A stretch of 64,000 nucleotides of DNA from JAKACA01 sp049510975 (GTDB lineage: Bacteria > Actinomycetota > Acidimicrobiia > Acidimicrobiales > Bog-793), in NCBI GenBank assembly GCA_049510975.1, contig JBEKYM010000008.1:1-64000 (forward strand), written 5' to 3'. Position 1 is the first letter of the stretch. The number at the start of each line of letters is the position of its first letter. The translations under genes and the position numbers were made by a program. A model generated the notes under the pieces. The model saw nothing but the letters and a program-made list of their open reading frames with translations. It made no database searches and was not told where the DNA came from. Below are positions 16,228 to 25,245 of the stretch, in pieces.

Positions 16228-18735
16228 ATGGACCCGAACCTCTCGCGACTTGCTTGGTACCGCTTGCGTACGACGGCGAGGCGCCGAGCGGGCGGGTACC
16301 TGAGCATCGTCCTCCTCGTCGCCTTGATCGGCGGCCTCGCCTTGGCGGCGATCGCCGGCGCCCGGCGGACGCAGTCCTCGTACTTCGCGCTGCTCCAGGC
16401 GACCCACGCACCCCAGCTGCTCGGAGCTACTGGGGTGTTCAGTCCCGGCAGTTCGCCGAGCGGCTATGACCCTTCCGTCCTCGAACAGTTGGCTCGCTTG
16501 CCTCACGTGACGGGCACGGAAAGCGCCGTCGGTCTCAACATCCTCCCGATCGGGCCGAACGACGTTCCGACGGTGCCGGCTCAGGCGGGCGACGGTATCG
16601 GCAGCATCGACGGCCTCTATTTCCGGGATCTCCGCCCCACCGTCGTGCAGGGCCGCATGCCGAGGCAGTCCGACCCGTACGAGTTCATGATGCCCAAGGG
16701 GTCGCAAGCCTTCGGTGACGTGCACGTCGGCCAGGTCGTCCGAATGGGCGTCTACACGAACGCGCAGACCGACGAGCCTGGGTTCGGAACGGCGCGAATA
16801 CGCCCGTATCGCGTCGTGGACGTAAAGCTCGTCGGCCTCGTCGTCTTCGACTCCCAGATCGTCCAGGACGATGTCGACGCCCCGTCGGGAACCGGCATGG
16901 TGGTCTTCACGCCCGCCCTCACCCGAATGTTTCTCCACTGCTGCGTGATCCTCACCGAAACGGTGGTGACGGTGTCGGACCCAACCGTGAACACCAGTGC
17001 GGTCCAGCACGAGATACTGAGCCGAATCGGTGGAATCGGCTCCACGTTCTTCACCCTGTCCGAGAACAACGCCAAGGTACAACGCGCCATCAAGCCGGAG
17101 TCGATTGCCCTTGCCGTCTTCGGCGGTATTGCCGGTCTGGCGGCGCTGATGATCGCCGCACAGCTCGCCAGCCGCCAGCTGCGGCTCGGCGCTTCGCAGC
17201 TCGCGACGCTCCGCGCCCTCGGCGCCACGCCGGCGATGACCGCCCTCGACGGTGCGCTCGGCATCGCCGCCTCTGTCGTTGCCGGCTCGCTGCTGGCGGG
17301 TGCGGTCGCCGTGGCCCTCTCGCCGGTGTTCCCCCTCGGTCCGATCAAGCCGTACTACCCCTACCCTGGGGTCTCGGTCGACTGGACGGTCCTCGGGTTC
17401 GGTGTGCTCGCGCTCGTCACCGTGCTCGCCGGTGTCACGGCAGGACTCGCCTACCGGGAGCTGCCGCATCGTGGGGCCGAGCGCAACAGGCGATTCGGCG
17501 CGAGCGGCGAGCGGGCCGTCTCCAGGGTGGCGGCCGCCGCCGGCCTGCCGCCGGCAGCTGTGTCGGGGATCCGTTTCGCCGTCGACAGCGGCACGAGTGG
17601 CGAGACCGCCCCGATGCGTTCGGCCATCCTCGGCAGCGTCCTCGCCCTCGTCGTCGTCGTGGCGACCGTCACCTTCAGTGCGAGCCTTCGCACGCTCGTC
17701 TCCCACCCTGCGCTGTACGGCTGGAACTGGAGCTACGAGCTCACGGCGGGGACCGGCTCTGGAGACATGCCGGCTCACCGCACCGCCGAGGCGCTCGACG
17801 CGGACAGATACGTGAGTGCCTGGACCGGTATCTACTTTGCGGCTCTTGGCCTCGACGGCCAACAGGTGGCGGTCCTCGGGGCAACGCCCGGTGCCTCCGT
17901 GGGACCACCCGTCCTCTCCGGGCACGCCCTCGAGGCGCCGAACCAGATCGTCCTCGGGGAGGCGACTCTGGCGGAGCTCCACGAGCATCTCGGCGGCACC
18001 GTCATGCTGGACAACGGCAGCAGAAAGCCGGTCCCGTTGCGCATCGTGGGGACCGCCACGCTGCCCACCATCGGCTCTTCTGGCTCCATTCACACGGAGA
18101 TGGGGAGCGGCGCCGTCCTTGACTACCAGTTGATCCCCCCAGCGGCCCGCAACGGCTTCGGCGATCCGCTGCCCGGCCCGAACGCCGTGCTCGTGCGCCT
18201 TCGAACGGGCTTCCCACCGTCGCTGGACCTGGATTCGCTGCAGCGGGTCGCCGCCGCCACGAGCACGACAGCGAACTTCGGTGTCGCGGTCGTAGGAGTC
18301 CAGCGCCCGGCCGAGATCGTGAGCTACCGATCGATGGGCGTCACGCCGGACTTTCTTGGCGGGACGCTCGCCGCCGGCGCCGTGGTGGCGCTCGCCCTCA
18401 CCCTCGTCGCCTCGGTACGGCGGCGGAGGAGGGACCTGGCGCTCTTGAAGGCCCTCGGGTTCACTCGGCGGCAGATCGCCGCAGCCGTCGCCTGGCAGTC
18501 CAGCCTCGCCGTGCTCATCGGGACGGTCCTCGGCGTGCCGCTCGGCGTCGCCCTCGGACGGTTTCTCTGGGACGTCTTCGCCCACGAAATTCACGTCGTG
18601 CCGGCGCCGACCGTCCCCACGGTCTCGATCGTTCTCATTGCCGTTGGAGCGCTCGTGCTCGCCAACGTCGTCGCCACACTGCCCGCCCGGGCGGCTGCCC
18701 GCACACCGACAGCGCTGGTACTGCGAGCGGAATGA
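16228..18735 (+). CDS. FtsX-like ABC transporter permease (MacB/LolCE type), no adjacent ATPase
   Basis: Membrane protein of 835 residues with the duplicated FtsX architecture. An N-terminal helix at about 24-44 is followed by a large extracytoplasmic domain, then a helix cluster at about 290-410. A second unit follows, with helices at about 467-490, another extracytoplasmic domain, and a final cluster at about 710-835 containing LLKALGFTRRQIAAAVAWQ, the typical cytoplasmic coupling segment. Such permeases use transmembrane signals or extrude peptides and lipids with a separate MacB/LolD-type ATPase. No such ATPase lies on either side. The ATG at 16228 begins MDPNLSRLAWYRLR; no strong Shine-Dalgarno is visible. 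Confidence 0.9.
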   Translation: MDPNLSRLAWYRLRTTARRRAGGYLSIVLLVALIGGLALAAIAGARRTQSSYFALLQATHAPQLLGATGVFSPGSSPSGYDPSVLEQLARLPHVTGTESAVGLNILPIGPNDVPTVPAQAGDGIGSIDGLYFRDLRPTVVQGRMPRQSDPYEFMMPKGSQAFGDVHVGQVVRMGVYTNAQTDEPGFGTARIRPYRVVDVKLVGLVVFDSQIVQDDVDAPSGTGMVVFTPALTRMFLHCCVILTETVVTVSDPTVNTSAVQHEILSRIGGIGSTFFTLSENNAKVQRAIKPESIALAVFGGIAGLAALMIAAQLASRQLRLGASQLATLRALGATPAMTALDGALGIAASVVAGSLLAGAVAVALSPVFPLGPIKPYYPYPGVSVDWTVLGFGVLALVTVLAGVTAGLAYRELPHRGAERNRRFGASGERAVSRVAAAAGLPPAAVSGIRFAVDSGTSGETAPMRSAILGSVLALVVVVATVTFSASLRTLVSHPALYGWNWSYELTAGTGSGDMPAHRTAEALDADRYVSAWTGIYFAALGLDGQQVAVLGATPGASVGPPVLSGHALEAPNQIVLGEATLAELHEHLGGTVMLDNGSRKPVPLRIVGTATLPTIGSSGSIHTEMGSGAVLDYQLIPPAARNGFGDPLPGPNAVLVRLRTGFPPSLDLDSLQRVAAATSTTANFGVAVVGVQRPAEIVSYRSMGVTPDFLGGTLAAGAVVALALTLVASVRRRRRDLALLKALGFTRRQIAAAVAWQSSLAVLIGTVLGVPLGVALGRFLWDVFAHEIHVVPAPTVPTVSIVLIAVGALVLANVVATLPARAAARTPTALVLRAE

Positions 18736-18737
18736 GA

Positions 18738-18768
18738 TGCGAGACGTTTCCGCGGAAACGTCCTCGCA
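18738..18768. promoter_or_regulatory. Long palindrome with parS-like core
   Basis: A perfect 20-bp palindrome, GACGTTTCCGCGGAAACGTC, occupies 18743-18762. It is flanked by TGCGA (18738-18742) and TCGCA (18764-18768), which continue the dyad with one extra C at 18763. The core GTTTC-NNNN-GAAAC has the same half-sites as the bacterial centromere parS (GTTTCACGTGAAAC), but the central four bases are CGCG, not ACGT. It starts two bases after the permease stop, and no T-run follows. It could be a ParB/Noc-like site, an operator for the DegT gene, or a terminator hairpin. Confidence 0.55.
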
Positions 18769-18814
18769 CTCGCGCCGGTCGCTCGGTGAGGCGTCTCGGC
18801 TGGCGGACCGAAAC

Positions 18815-18820
18815 TACTCT
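18815..18820 (+). promoter_or_regulatory. Leaderless-type -10 box (TACTCT) for the DegT aminotransferase
   Basis: TACTCT, seven bases, then the ATG at 18828. This decides the start codon of the aminotransferase, because the longer frame would run through the promoter and the palindrome. Confidence 0.6.
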
Positions 18821-18827
18821 CGCGGCC

Positions 18828-20096
18828 ATGAAGCCACCCGACCGGCTCGCCCTCGAAGGGGGTACGCCGGTGAGGGAGTCGTTGCTCGACTACTCGAAGG
18901 GCGCCGCGCTGCTCGGCCCCGAGGAGCGCGCCGCAGTCCTCGAGGTGCTCGAGAGCCGTTCACTGTTCCGCTACTACGGACCGGAGTTGCTCGGGCGGGT
19001 GGCTGAGTTCGAAACCGCCCTGGCCGAGTTCTGCGGGAGCGAGCACGCCGTGGCCACCTCCAGCGGCACGGCAGCCTTGCGATGCGCGCTGGCGGCCTTG
19101 GGTGTCGGCTGTGGCGACGAGGTCATCGTGCCGGCCTTCACGTTCATCGCCTGCGTGAATGCCGTCGTGGTCGCTGGCGCCGTCCCGGTCTTCGCCGAGA
19201 TCGACGCCTCCCTCGGTCTCGACCACACCGACCTCGCCGCCAAGCTCACCCCCCGCACCGCCGCTGTTCTGGCGGTCCACCTCGAGAACGTCGCCTGCGA
19301 TCTCGACCCGATCCTCGCCACCGCCGGCTCGGCCGGTGTCCCGGTGATCGAGGACGCCGCGCAGGCGATGGGCGTGTCGTACCGGGGCCGGCGGGCCGGC
19401 AGCATCGGGACGCTCGGTGCCTTCTCGTTCCAGCTCGAGAAGAACATGACGACGGGCGAGGGCGGGGCGGTCATCACGAACGACGAGCGGCTGTACCTCC
19501 GGGCCGCCCGCTATCAGGACCAGGGGGGTCAATTCGTCACGAGCCATCGGGGAGAGCGTGGCGGCGATCTCGACGAGCCGTTCGTCGGTGAGAACCTCCG
19601 CATGACCGAGATCGCCGGCGCCATCGCCGGCGTGCAGTTGCGCAAGCTGCCGGGGTTGCTGGACTCGCTCCGTGGGAATTGCAGCCTGGTGGCGAGCTCG
19701 ATCGGGCAGGTCGACGGCATGGTTCCTCGCCGGCTCCCTGATCCGGTTGGTAGCGGTGGGTCGAGTCTGACGTGGTTTCTTCCCGAGTCGACGCTGGCTC
19801 GCCGGTTCGCCCGGGCCTTGACAGCCGAGGGCGTCGCTTGCGGCCAGATGTACCGGGGCAAGCCCGTGTATGCCAACGCCGCCATCCTCGAGCGTCGTAC
19901 GGCCTCGATGAAAGGCGGCCCGTGGCACTGTGCCGAGCACCCGAGCGACGTCGAGTACCGCTTGGGGCTCTGCCCACGCACCGAAGAGCTCGTTGCCCGA
20001 TCGCTCATCGTTCCCATCGGGCCGCAATGGACGCCGGGCGAATGCAAGCAAGTCGCCGAGGCCGTGCTGAAGGTGGCGAGCCATCTGCTCGCCTGA
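18828..20096 (+). CDS. DegT/DnrJ/EryC1/StrS family PLP-dependent aminotransferase
   Basis: Cytosolic PLP enzyme of 422 residues, of the family that aminates keto-sugars or keto-inositols for antibiotic, lipopolysaccharide and glycan synthesis. Key features are the cofactor phosphate loop TSSGTAALRCAL (78-89), VIEDAAQAMG with PLP-pyridine aspartate D176, and FSFQLEKNMTTGEGG with Schiff-base K205. No other sugar-nucleotide genes lie nearby. Its partner is the ceramidase-like gene 72 bp downstream on the same strand. The substrate is not evident. Confidence 0.92.
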   Translation: MKPPDRLALEGGTPVRESLLDYSKGAALLGPEERAAVLEVLESRSLFRYYGPELLGRVAEFETALAEFCGSEHAVATSSGTAALRCALAALGVGCGDEVIVPAFTFIACVNAVVVAGAVPVFAEIDASLGLDHTDLAAKLTPRTAAVLAVHLENVACDLDPILATAGSAGVPVIEDAAQAMGVSYRGRRAGSIGTLGAFSFQLEKNMTTGEGGAVITNDERLYLRAARYQDQGGQFVTSHRGERGGDLDEPFVGENLRMTEIAGAIAGVQLRKLPGLLDSLRGNCSLVASSIGQVDGMVPRRLPDPVGSGGSSLTWFLPESTLARRFARALTAEGVACGQMYRGKPVYANAAILERRTASMKGGPWHCAEHPSDVEYRLGLCPRTEELVARSLIVPIGPQWTPGECKQVAEAVLKVASHLLA

Positions 20097-20168
20097 GCTC
20101 GCGCCGCACCGTTCGGCGGCGTCGGGAGCGGCCGAGGGAGAAGCCGCGGACGGCAGGGGACCCGCCTG

Positions 20169-21293
20169 ATGCTGGCAGGCTTCGGGCGGGCACTCATCAC
20201 GCCCAAGACGCCCGTGATGCTCGCCGGCTTCGGCGACCGGCACGATCCGGCGACCGAGGTACACGACGAGCTCGAGGTTCGGGCCCTCTACCTGGCGGGC
20301 AGCGAACACACCACCGGAGTCTGCCTCCTCGTCTGTGATCTGCTCGGGATGTCGGCGTCGTTCTCGTTGCCGGTCCGCCACGCCGTGGCCGAGGAGCTGG
20401 GCCTCCTCCTCGGAGGGGTGCTGACCGCTTCGACGCACACGCACTCAGGCCCGAGCTGTATCGCCGGCTCAGAGGCGGTGGGGTGGCCGACCCCGCCCGG
20501 GTACCTCGACGTGCTCGTGGCTGGCTGTCGGGCCGCCGCCCAACAGGCGAGCCGGGCTGCGGTCCCGGCATCGCTCGCCTACCGGCGGGCGCCGCTGCCA
20601 AACGGGTTGTCCGTCAATCGACGCGGTCTGCCGTACGTTCCCTGGCTGGCGCTCCTCGACATCGTGGCCGACGGGGGCGAGCGCGTTGGCGTCCTCGCCA
20701 ACCTCGCCGTCCACCCGGTCGCACTCGGGCCGGAATGTGGGGCGGTATCAGCTGACTGGGTGGCGCCGTTCAGGACTGCGCTCGAAGCCTCGCTCGGCGG
20801 CAGCGCCGTCATGCTCTCCGGCGCCCTCGGGGACGTGAACCCTCGCCATGTGCACCGCCAGCACAACAACTGCGCCGCCGACGGTTTCGCCGAAGCCGTC
20901 GAGTTGGGCGTCGAATTGTCGCAAGCCGTGGCCGCAGAGGTGCCCGCCGCCGAACCCTTGGACGCTGCCATCGAGGTACTTCGCTGCGAACGAGTTGATG
21001 CTCCGGTCGGGGGCACGCCGCTGTCCCGGCTGCATGGTTCGGACGTGGCGTCGGTCGAGCTGATCGAGTGGTCGCTCGGCGGCGCCCGCCTTGTTTCGGT
21101 GCCGGGTGAGGCGTTCCACGCCTTCGGCCGTGCGATGGAGACCTCGCGTCCCGGACCGGTTCTCCTCGCCGGCCTCGCACCGGTGTGGCTTGGCTACCTC
21201 CCCATGCCCTACGCCGAGGGATACGAGGAGTCGATGAGCTACGGGGAGCCGTTCGTGAGCGCGTTGTTGGGCGCCCTGACCGAAGCGCCCTGA
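20169..21293 (+). CDS. Neutral/alkaline ceramidase-like (N-terminal domain) protein
   Basis: 374 residues resembling the N-terminal catalytic half of neutral ceramidases. It opens with LAGFGRALITPKTPVMLAGFGDR and has ASTHTHSGPSC with the family's zinc-site histidines near residue 95. NLAVHPVALGP and SGALGDVNPRH are also typical. True ceramidases are about 650 residues with signal peptides; this one is short, lacks a signal peptide and ends after the first domain. Short bacterial homologues are found near sugar-modification genes and are thought to be amide hydrolases of unknown substrate. GGCAGGGGA precedes the ATG. Confidence 0.8.
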   Translation: MLAGFGRALITPKTPVMLAGFGDRHDPATEVHDELEVRALYLAGSEHTTGVCLLVCDLLGMSASFSLPVRHAVAEELGLLLGGVLTASTHTHSGPSCIAGSEAVGWPTPPGYLDVLVAGCRAAAQQASRAAVPASLAYRRAPLPNGLSVNRRGLPYVPWLALLDIVADGGERVGVLANLAVHPVALGPECGAVSADWVAPFRTALEASLGGSAVMLSGALGDVNPRHVHRQHNNCAADGFAEAVELGVELSQAVAAEVPAAEPLDAAIEVLRCERVDAPVGGTPLSRLHGSDVASVELIEWSLGGARLVSVPGEAFHAFGRAMETSRPGPVLLAGLAPVWLGYLPMPYAEGYEESMSYGEPFVSALLGALTEAP

Positions 21294-21472
21294 CGGACTC
21301 GGCGGTCGATGCGCAAGCTGACCGGCCAGTTCGTCGTCGGAGTCGCGTTGACCCGGCCGGATCGACTGTGATAGCCCGGACGTGATCGCGAGGCCCCGTG
21401 CTTCGTCGCGTCGAGGGAACGCCGGATCGAGTTTCGCTGGCAGAGCTGCCGGCGGGTGAGGGGAAGGTCGTC

Positions 21473-24400
21473 ATGGCGAACGGCAAGATCGGCAGCACAC
21501 TGCACCGCCTCGGGAACGGGCCTGGCCGGGCCGCACGCCGCCGGAGCAAGCGCCCTGCTTGCTTACTCGGGCTGCTGGCCCTCGGGGCAGGGATGCTGTC
21601 GGCTCCGGCAACGTCGGCCTCGGCGGCGCCCGCAAGCTCGACGACGATGCTACGGATCGAAGCCGCGCCGTCCATCCCCGAAGGTGCGAGCGCGCTCGGG
21701 GCGCTGGCGCCGTCCGCCACGGTGTCGGGTGTCGTCGTGCTGAAGACTCGCGACAACGCCGCCCTCGTGAACTTCATCGCCGGCGTCACGGACAAGGGAT
21801 CTCCGTCGTTCCATCAGTACCTGCCGGCGGGTGCGTTCGGCGACCGCTTCGGACCGTCGCGTTCGGCCATCAGCGCCGTGCGCTCGCAGCTGACGACCCA
21901 CGGTCTGCGGGTCACCGGGGTGTCGAGCGATGGCCTGCTCGTGAGCTTCCGCGGGACGGCAGCCCAAGTGGAGGGCACGTTCCACACCGGCCTCGAGCGC
22001 TACCGGCTCAGCAACGGCTCCCTGGGCGAGGCGACAACCTCGCCGATCGCAATGCCGTCGGGCGTCGCCAGCTCGGTCGTCGCCGTCCTTGGCTTGAATG
22101 ACCTCGTGCACGAGCAGCCGGTTGGGATCGTGCGGGCGCCCGCCTCGGCCAAGGGCAAGATCCGCCCGGCCAGAACGGCCAGCATCGAGCACACGCCCGG
22201 GGCACCCACGGCCTGCAAGAGCGCCACGAAAGCAGCCCTCGCCTACGGCGGGCTGACGGACGAGCAGATCGCCAACGCCTACGGCGCCTTCGGCCTCTAC
22301 GGCAGCGGCGACCTCGGCGCCGGTCAGCACATCGCCCTCTACGAGCTCGAACCGTTCCTGACCTCGGACATCCGGACCTTCGACACTTGCTACTTCGGCG
22401 CCTCGGCGGCGGCGAGCATGCTGAAACGACTGCACGTGATCAAGGTCGACGGCGGTCAGCCGGCCGGTCCGGGGAGCGGCGAGGCGAACCTCGACGTCGA
22501 GGACCTCTCCGCCCTCGCGCCGGACGCCACGATCGACGTCTACGAAGGACCGAGCCCGGGCACCGACGGGACCGACTACGACCCGGTCGACAACTACGCG
22601 GCGATCGTCGACTCCGACAGCGACCAGATCGTGAGCTCGAGCTGGGGGTTGTGCGAGCAGGCCATCGAGCTCGGTCAACCGGGGTTGCAAGAGGCAGAGA
22701 ACCTGCTGTTCGAACAAGCTGCCGCTCAGGGGCAGTCCGTGTTCGGTGCGGCCGGCGACAACGGCTCGGACGACTGCAACACGTTCGAGACCTCGACGCC
22801 GGTCTCCGGCCAGAACCCGTTGTCGGTCGACGACCCGGGGAGCCAACCGTATGTCGTCTCGGTCGGCGGCACGACGATCGACGACGCCTCGCAGCCGCCG
22901 CTCGAGCAGGTCTGGAACGACGGTGCCGACGGCGGCGGCGGTGGTGGGGGAATCTCGCAGTCGTGGACGATGCCTGCTTGGCAGCGGGAGGCGACGGTTC
23001 CCGGGATCGCACTGCCGGGCAGCTCGGACTATGCGAATGCCGACCAGGTCGAGCAGAGCTTCGGCTACCCGCAGAACTTCTGCCAGTCGACCGTGTCCGG
23101 GGCCACCGCCTCGACGCCGTGCCGCCTGGTGCCGGACGTCTCGGCGCAGGCCGACGAGTTCACGGGCGCCATCACGGTCTATGACGCGTCGGAGGGCGGC
23201 TGGACCACCACGGGTGGAACCTCCTCGGCGACACCGATCTGGGCGGCGACGTTGGCGTTGGTCAACGCCTCGCCCACCTGCGCCTCCAAAGCGGCCACGC
23301 GGTCCGGGGTGGGTTTCGCCAGCCCGCTGCTCTACGACGTGGCATCGAACCCGGCCGACTACGCGGCGTCGTTCAACGACATCACGGCGGGCAACAACGA
23401 CATCTACGGCCTCGACAACGGCCAGGTGTTCCCGGCGACGACCGGCTACGACCTGGCCTCGGGCCTGGGCTCGCCGCAGTTGACGGGTCCTGGCGGCAGC
23501 GCCGGGCTGGCCTACAACCTGTGCAGCCTCGCCGGCAGCCCGAGCCGGCCGGTTGTGTCGGCGATCAGCCCGGCTTCGGGCGGCATCGCCGGCGGGGAGC
23601 ACGTTGCCATCACCGGGACTGGATTCGAGTCGGGCGGGACGTCGGACGTGGCAGCGATCGAGGTGGGCGGCGCCCAGCTCCCGCCGAGCCGGTTCAGCGT
23701 GCTGAGCGACACGTCGATCTCCGCCACCTTGCCGCCCGCTCGTGAGGCCCGCCCGCCGATCCCCCCGGCGCCGCAGGACGGGGCCGGGCCGGCAGACGTG
23801 ATCGTCACGCTCAGCGACGACGAGTCGAGCATGCCCGGGCCGCGTTCGACCTTCGAGTACGTGGACACGAGCGGCCGCCAGACCGTCCCGAGCGTCACCG
23901 GCGTGATCCCGTACGGCGGGTCAGAGTCCGCCCCGGAACCAGTGACGATTCTCGGCTCCGGCTTCACGGCCGCCACCTCGGTCACGTTCGGGGGAGTCGC
24001 CGCCACTGCCTTCTCGGTTGACAGCCCGTATCGAATCACGGCCACGCCGCCGGCGTACTCGGCAGGACCCTCGTGCTCGCCGTTGCCGGACACCGGAGTA
24101 TGGAAAGGCGAGAACGCCGCCAACGACATCTGTCAGGTGCAGGTCAGAGTCGCCAACGCCCATGGGGCGAGCGCCACCGGACGCATCCTCCCGCCGGCCG
24201 AAGGCACCGTGGTCGTCAACTCGCTCGGCGTGCTGGTCGCTCCGCCCGGATGCAAGTGCGAGACGGCGCAGGCGCCAACCGAATACGACTACCTCCCGGC
24301 GCCGTCGGTCACCTCCGTCTCGACCTCGTCGGGACCCGCCAGTCTCGCAAGCGAGAAGGGGAGCACGGTGATCACGGTGAACGGGTCGGGTTTCGATCCG

Positions 24401-25210
24401 CTCACCATCGATTGGGCTGACTTCGGCACGCCGTCGCTCGAGTCCTCGATGGACACCGACTATGTCTTCCTCACCGGGACCGAGATGCAGATCGTGGCCC
24501 CGAGCGAGGCGCTGACAGTGGGGCGGCGGAGCGTCGCCTTCAGTGTCAAGACGCTGGCCGGCCAGTCCGCCCCCATCACCGTCACCTACGCCGGCATCCC
24601 GAGGGTCACTGCGGTCGTCAACACCGCGAACAGCATCGAGCTGGACGGGACCTACGGCGCCCCGGACACGGGGGGTACCCCGATCCGAGTCAGCGGCGAG
24701 GGGTTCGCCGGCCAGCTGGTCGCCCCGATCCAGTTCACCGACAGCCAGTCCCCGTTCTCGCTCGGGACCCAGTACACCTTCACCGTCCGCAGCGACACCA
24801 GCTTGAGCACGGAGACCGTCGGCCAGAACCCGGCCCTCGTCGACGTGCAGGTGTGCACGGTGACCGCCTGCAGCGGGGACTCGACCGATGACCTGTTGTA
24901 CCTCTATCCGCCCGGCAATCCGGACGTCACCTCGGTGGCACCGGGCTCAGGGCCGGCGGCCGGCGGGACGAAAGTCACGATCGGTGGCGACAACCTCGGC
25001 TGTGCGCTGGAGGTGTACTTCGGCAACGTGGAGGCCGAGTCGATCAAGCCCGTCAAGGCGCTGCTCGACTGCGGGTCGACCGCGACGCTGCACGCCGTCT
25101 CACCGCCGGGAACGGCGGGGGCCGACGTGCCCGTGACCGTCGGAACGATCGAGAGCTACTTCACCGGCTCCGGACGAGGCACCACGACCGCGAACTTCAC
25201 CTACAACTGA
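21473..25210 (+). CDS. Secreted sedolisin (S53) peptidase with C-terminal IPT/TIG modules
   Basis: Exported serine-carboxyl peptidase, 1245 residues from the ATG at 21473, which follows GAGGGGAAGG. A signal peptide ends near residue 52 (SASAAPA). The prodomain covers about 65-235 (FHQYLPAGAFGDRFGPS). The catalytic domain covers about 255-680: E337 and D341 in GEANLDVED, oxyanion D429 in AAGDNG, nucleophile S584 in GGTSSATP, and a calcium site with D636 and a following TGYDLASGLGSP. Five Ig-like IPT/TIG modules start near 693, 803, 942, 1042 and 1149 (for example VTSVAPGSGPAAGGTKVTIGG). Sedolisins are active at acid pH, so the enzyme probably degrades external protein in an acidic habitat. Confidence 0.93.
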   Translation: MANGKIGSTLHRLGNGPGRAARRRSKRPACLLGLLALGAGMLSAPATSASAAPASSTTMLRIEAAPSIPEGASALGALAPSATVSGVVVLKTRDNAALVNFIAGVTDKGSPSFHQYLPAGAFGDRFGPSRSAISAVRSQLTTHGLRVTGVSSDGLLVSFRGTAAQVEGTFHTGLERYRLSNGSLGEATTSPIAMPSGVASSVVAVLGLNDLVHEQPVGIVRAPASAKGKIRPARTASIEHTPGAPTACKSATKAALAYGGLTDEQIANAYGAFGLYGSGDLGAGQHIALYELEPFLTSDIRTFDTCYFGASAAASMLKRLHVIKVDGGQPAGPGSGEANLDVEDLSALAPDATIDVYEGPSPGTDGTDYDPVDNYAAIVDSDSDQIVSSSWGLCEQAIELGQPGLQEAENLLFEQAAAQGQSVFGAAGDNGSDDCNTFETSTPVSGQNPLSVDDPGSQPYVVSVGGTTIDDASQPPLEQVWNDGADGGGGGGGISQSWTMPAWQREATVPGIALPGSSDYANADQVEQSFGYPQNFCQSTVSGATASTPCRLVPDVSAQADEFTGAITVYDASEGGWTTTGGTSSATPIWAATLALVNASPTCASKAATRSGVGFASPLLYDVASNPADYAASFNDITAGNNDIYGLDNGQVFPATTGYDLASGLGSPQLTGPGGSAGLAYNLCSLAGSPSRPVVSAISPASGGIAGGEHVAITGTGFESGGTSDVAAIEVGGAQLPPSRFSVLSDTSISATLPPAREARPPIPPAPQDGAGPADVIVTLSDDESSMPGPRSTFEYVDTSGRQTVPSVTGVIPYGGSESAPEPVTILGSGFTAATSVTFGGVAATAFSVDSPYRITATPPAYSAGPSCSPLPDTGVWKGENAANDICQVQVRVANAHGASATGRILPPAEGTVVVNSLGVLVAPPGCKCETAQAPTEYDYLPAPSVTSVSTSSGPASLASEKGSTVITVNGSGFDPLTIDWADFGTPSLESSMDTDYVFLTGTEMQIVAPSEALTVGRRSVAFSVKTLAGQSAPITVTYAGIPRVTAVVNTANSIELDGTYGAPDTGGTPIRVSGEGFAGQLVAPIQFTDSQSPFSLGTQYTFTVRSDTSLSTETVGQNPALVDVQVCTVTACSGDSTDDLLYLYPPGNPDVTSVAPGSGPAAGGTKVTIGGDNLGCALEVYFGNVEAESIKPVKALLDCGSTATLHAVSPPGTAGADVPVTVGTIESYFTGSGRGTTTANFTYN

Positions 25211-25233
25211 TATCTCGGTCACGTGTGCCTGTG

Positions 25234-25239
25234 TAGTGT
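25234..25239 (+). promoter_or_regulatory. Leaderless-type -10 box (TAGTGT) for the gene at 25246
   Basis: TAGTGT, six bases, then the GTG at 25246. The box lies 24 bp after the peptidase stop codon, so the small gene has its own promoter. Confidence 0.6.
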
Positions 25240-25245
25240 GCACGC

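Noticed and set aside
16093..18594. A minus-strand frame of about 830 codons across the FtsX permease
   Set aside because: Antisense shadow of a convincing membrane protein; no signal peptide, helices or motif of its own.
20102..20121. CGCCGC/GCGGCG hairpin as a terminator between the DegT and ceramidase-like genes
   Set aside because: A 6-bp GC stem with an 8-base loop and no T-run is common by chance here, and the two genes are probably one operon.
21650..23602. A long minus-strand open frame (about 650 codons) inside the sedolisin gene
   Set aside because: It is Arg/Gly/Val-rich with no recognisable motif and is the complement of a clearly identified peptidase.
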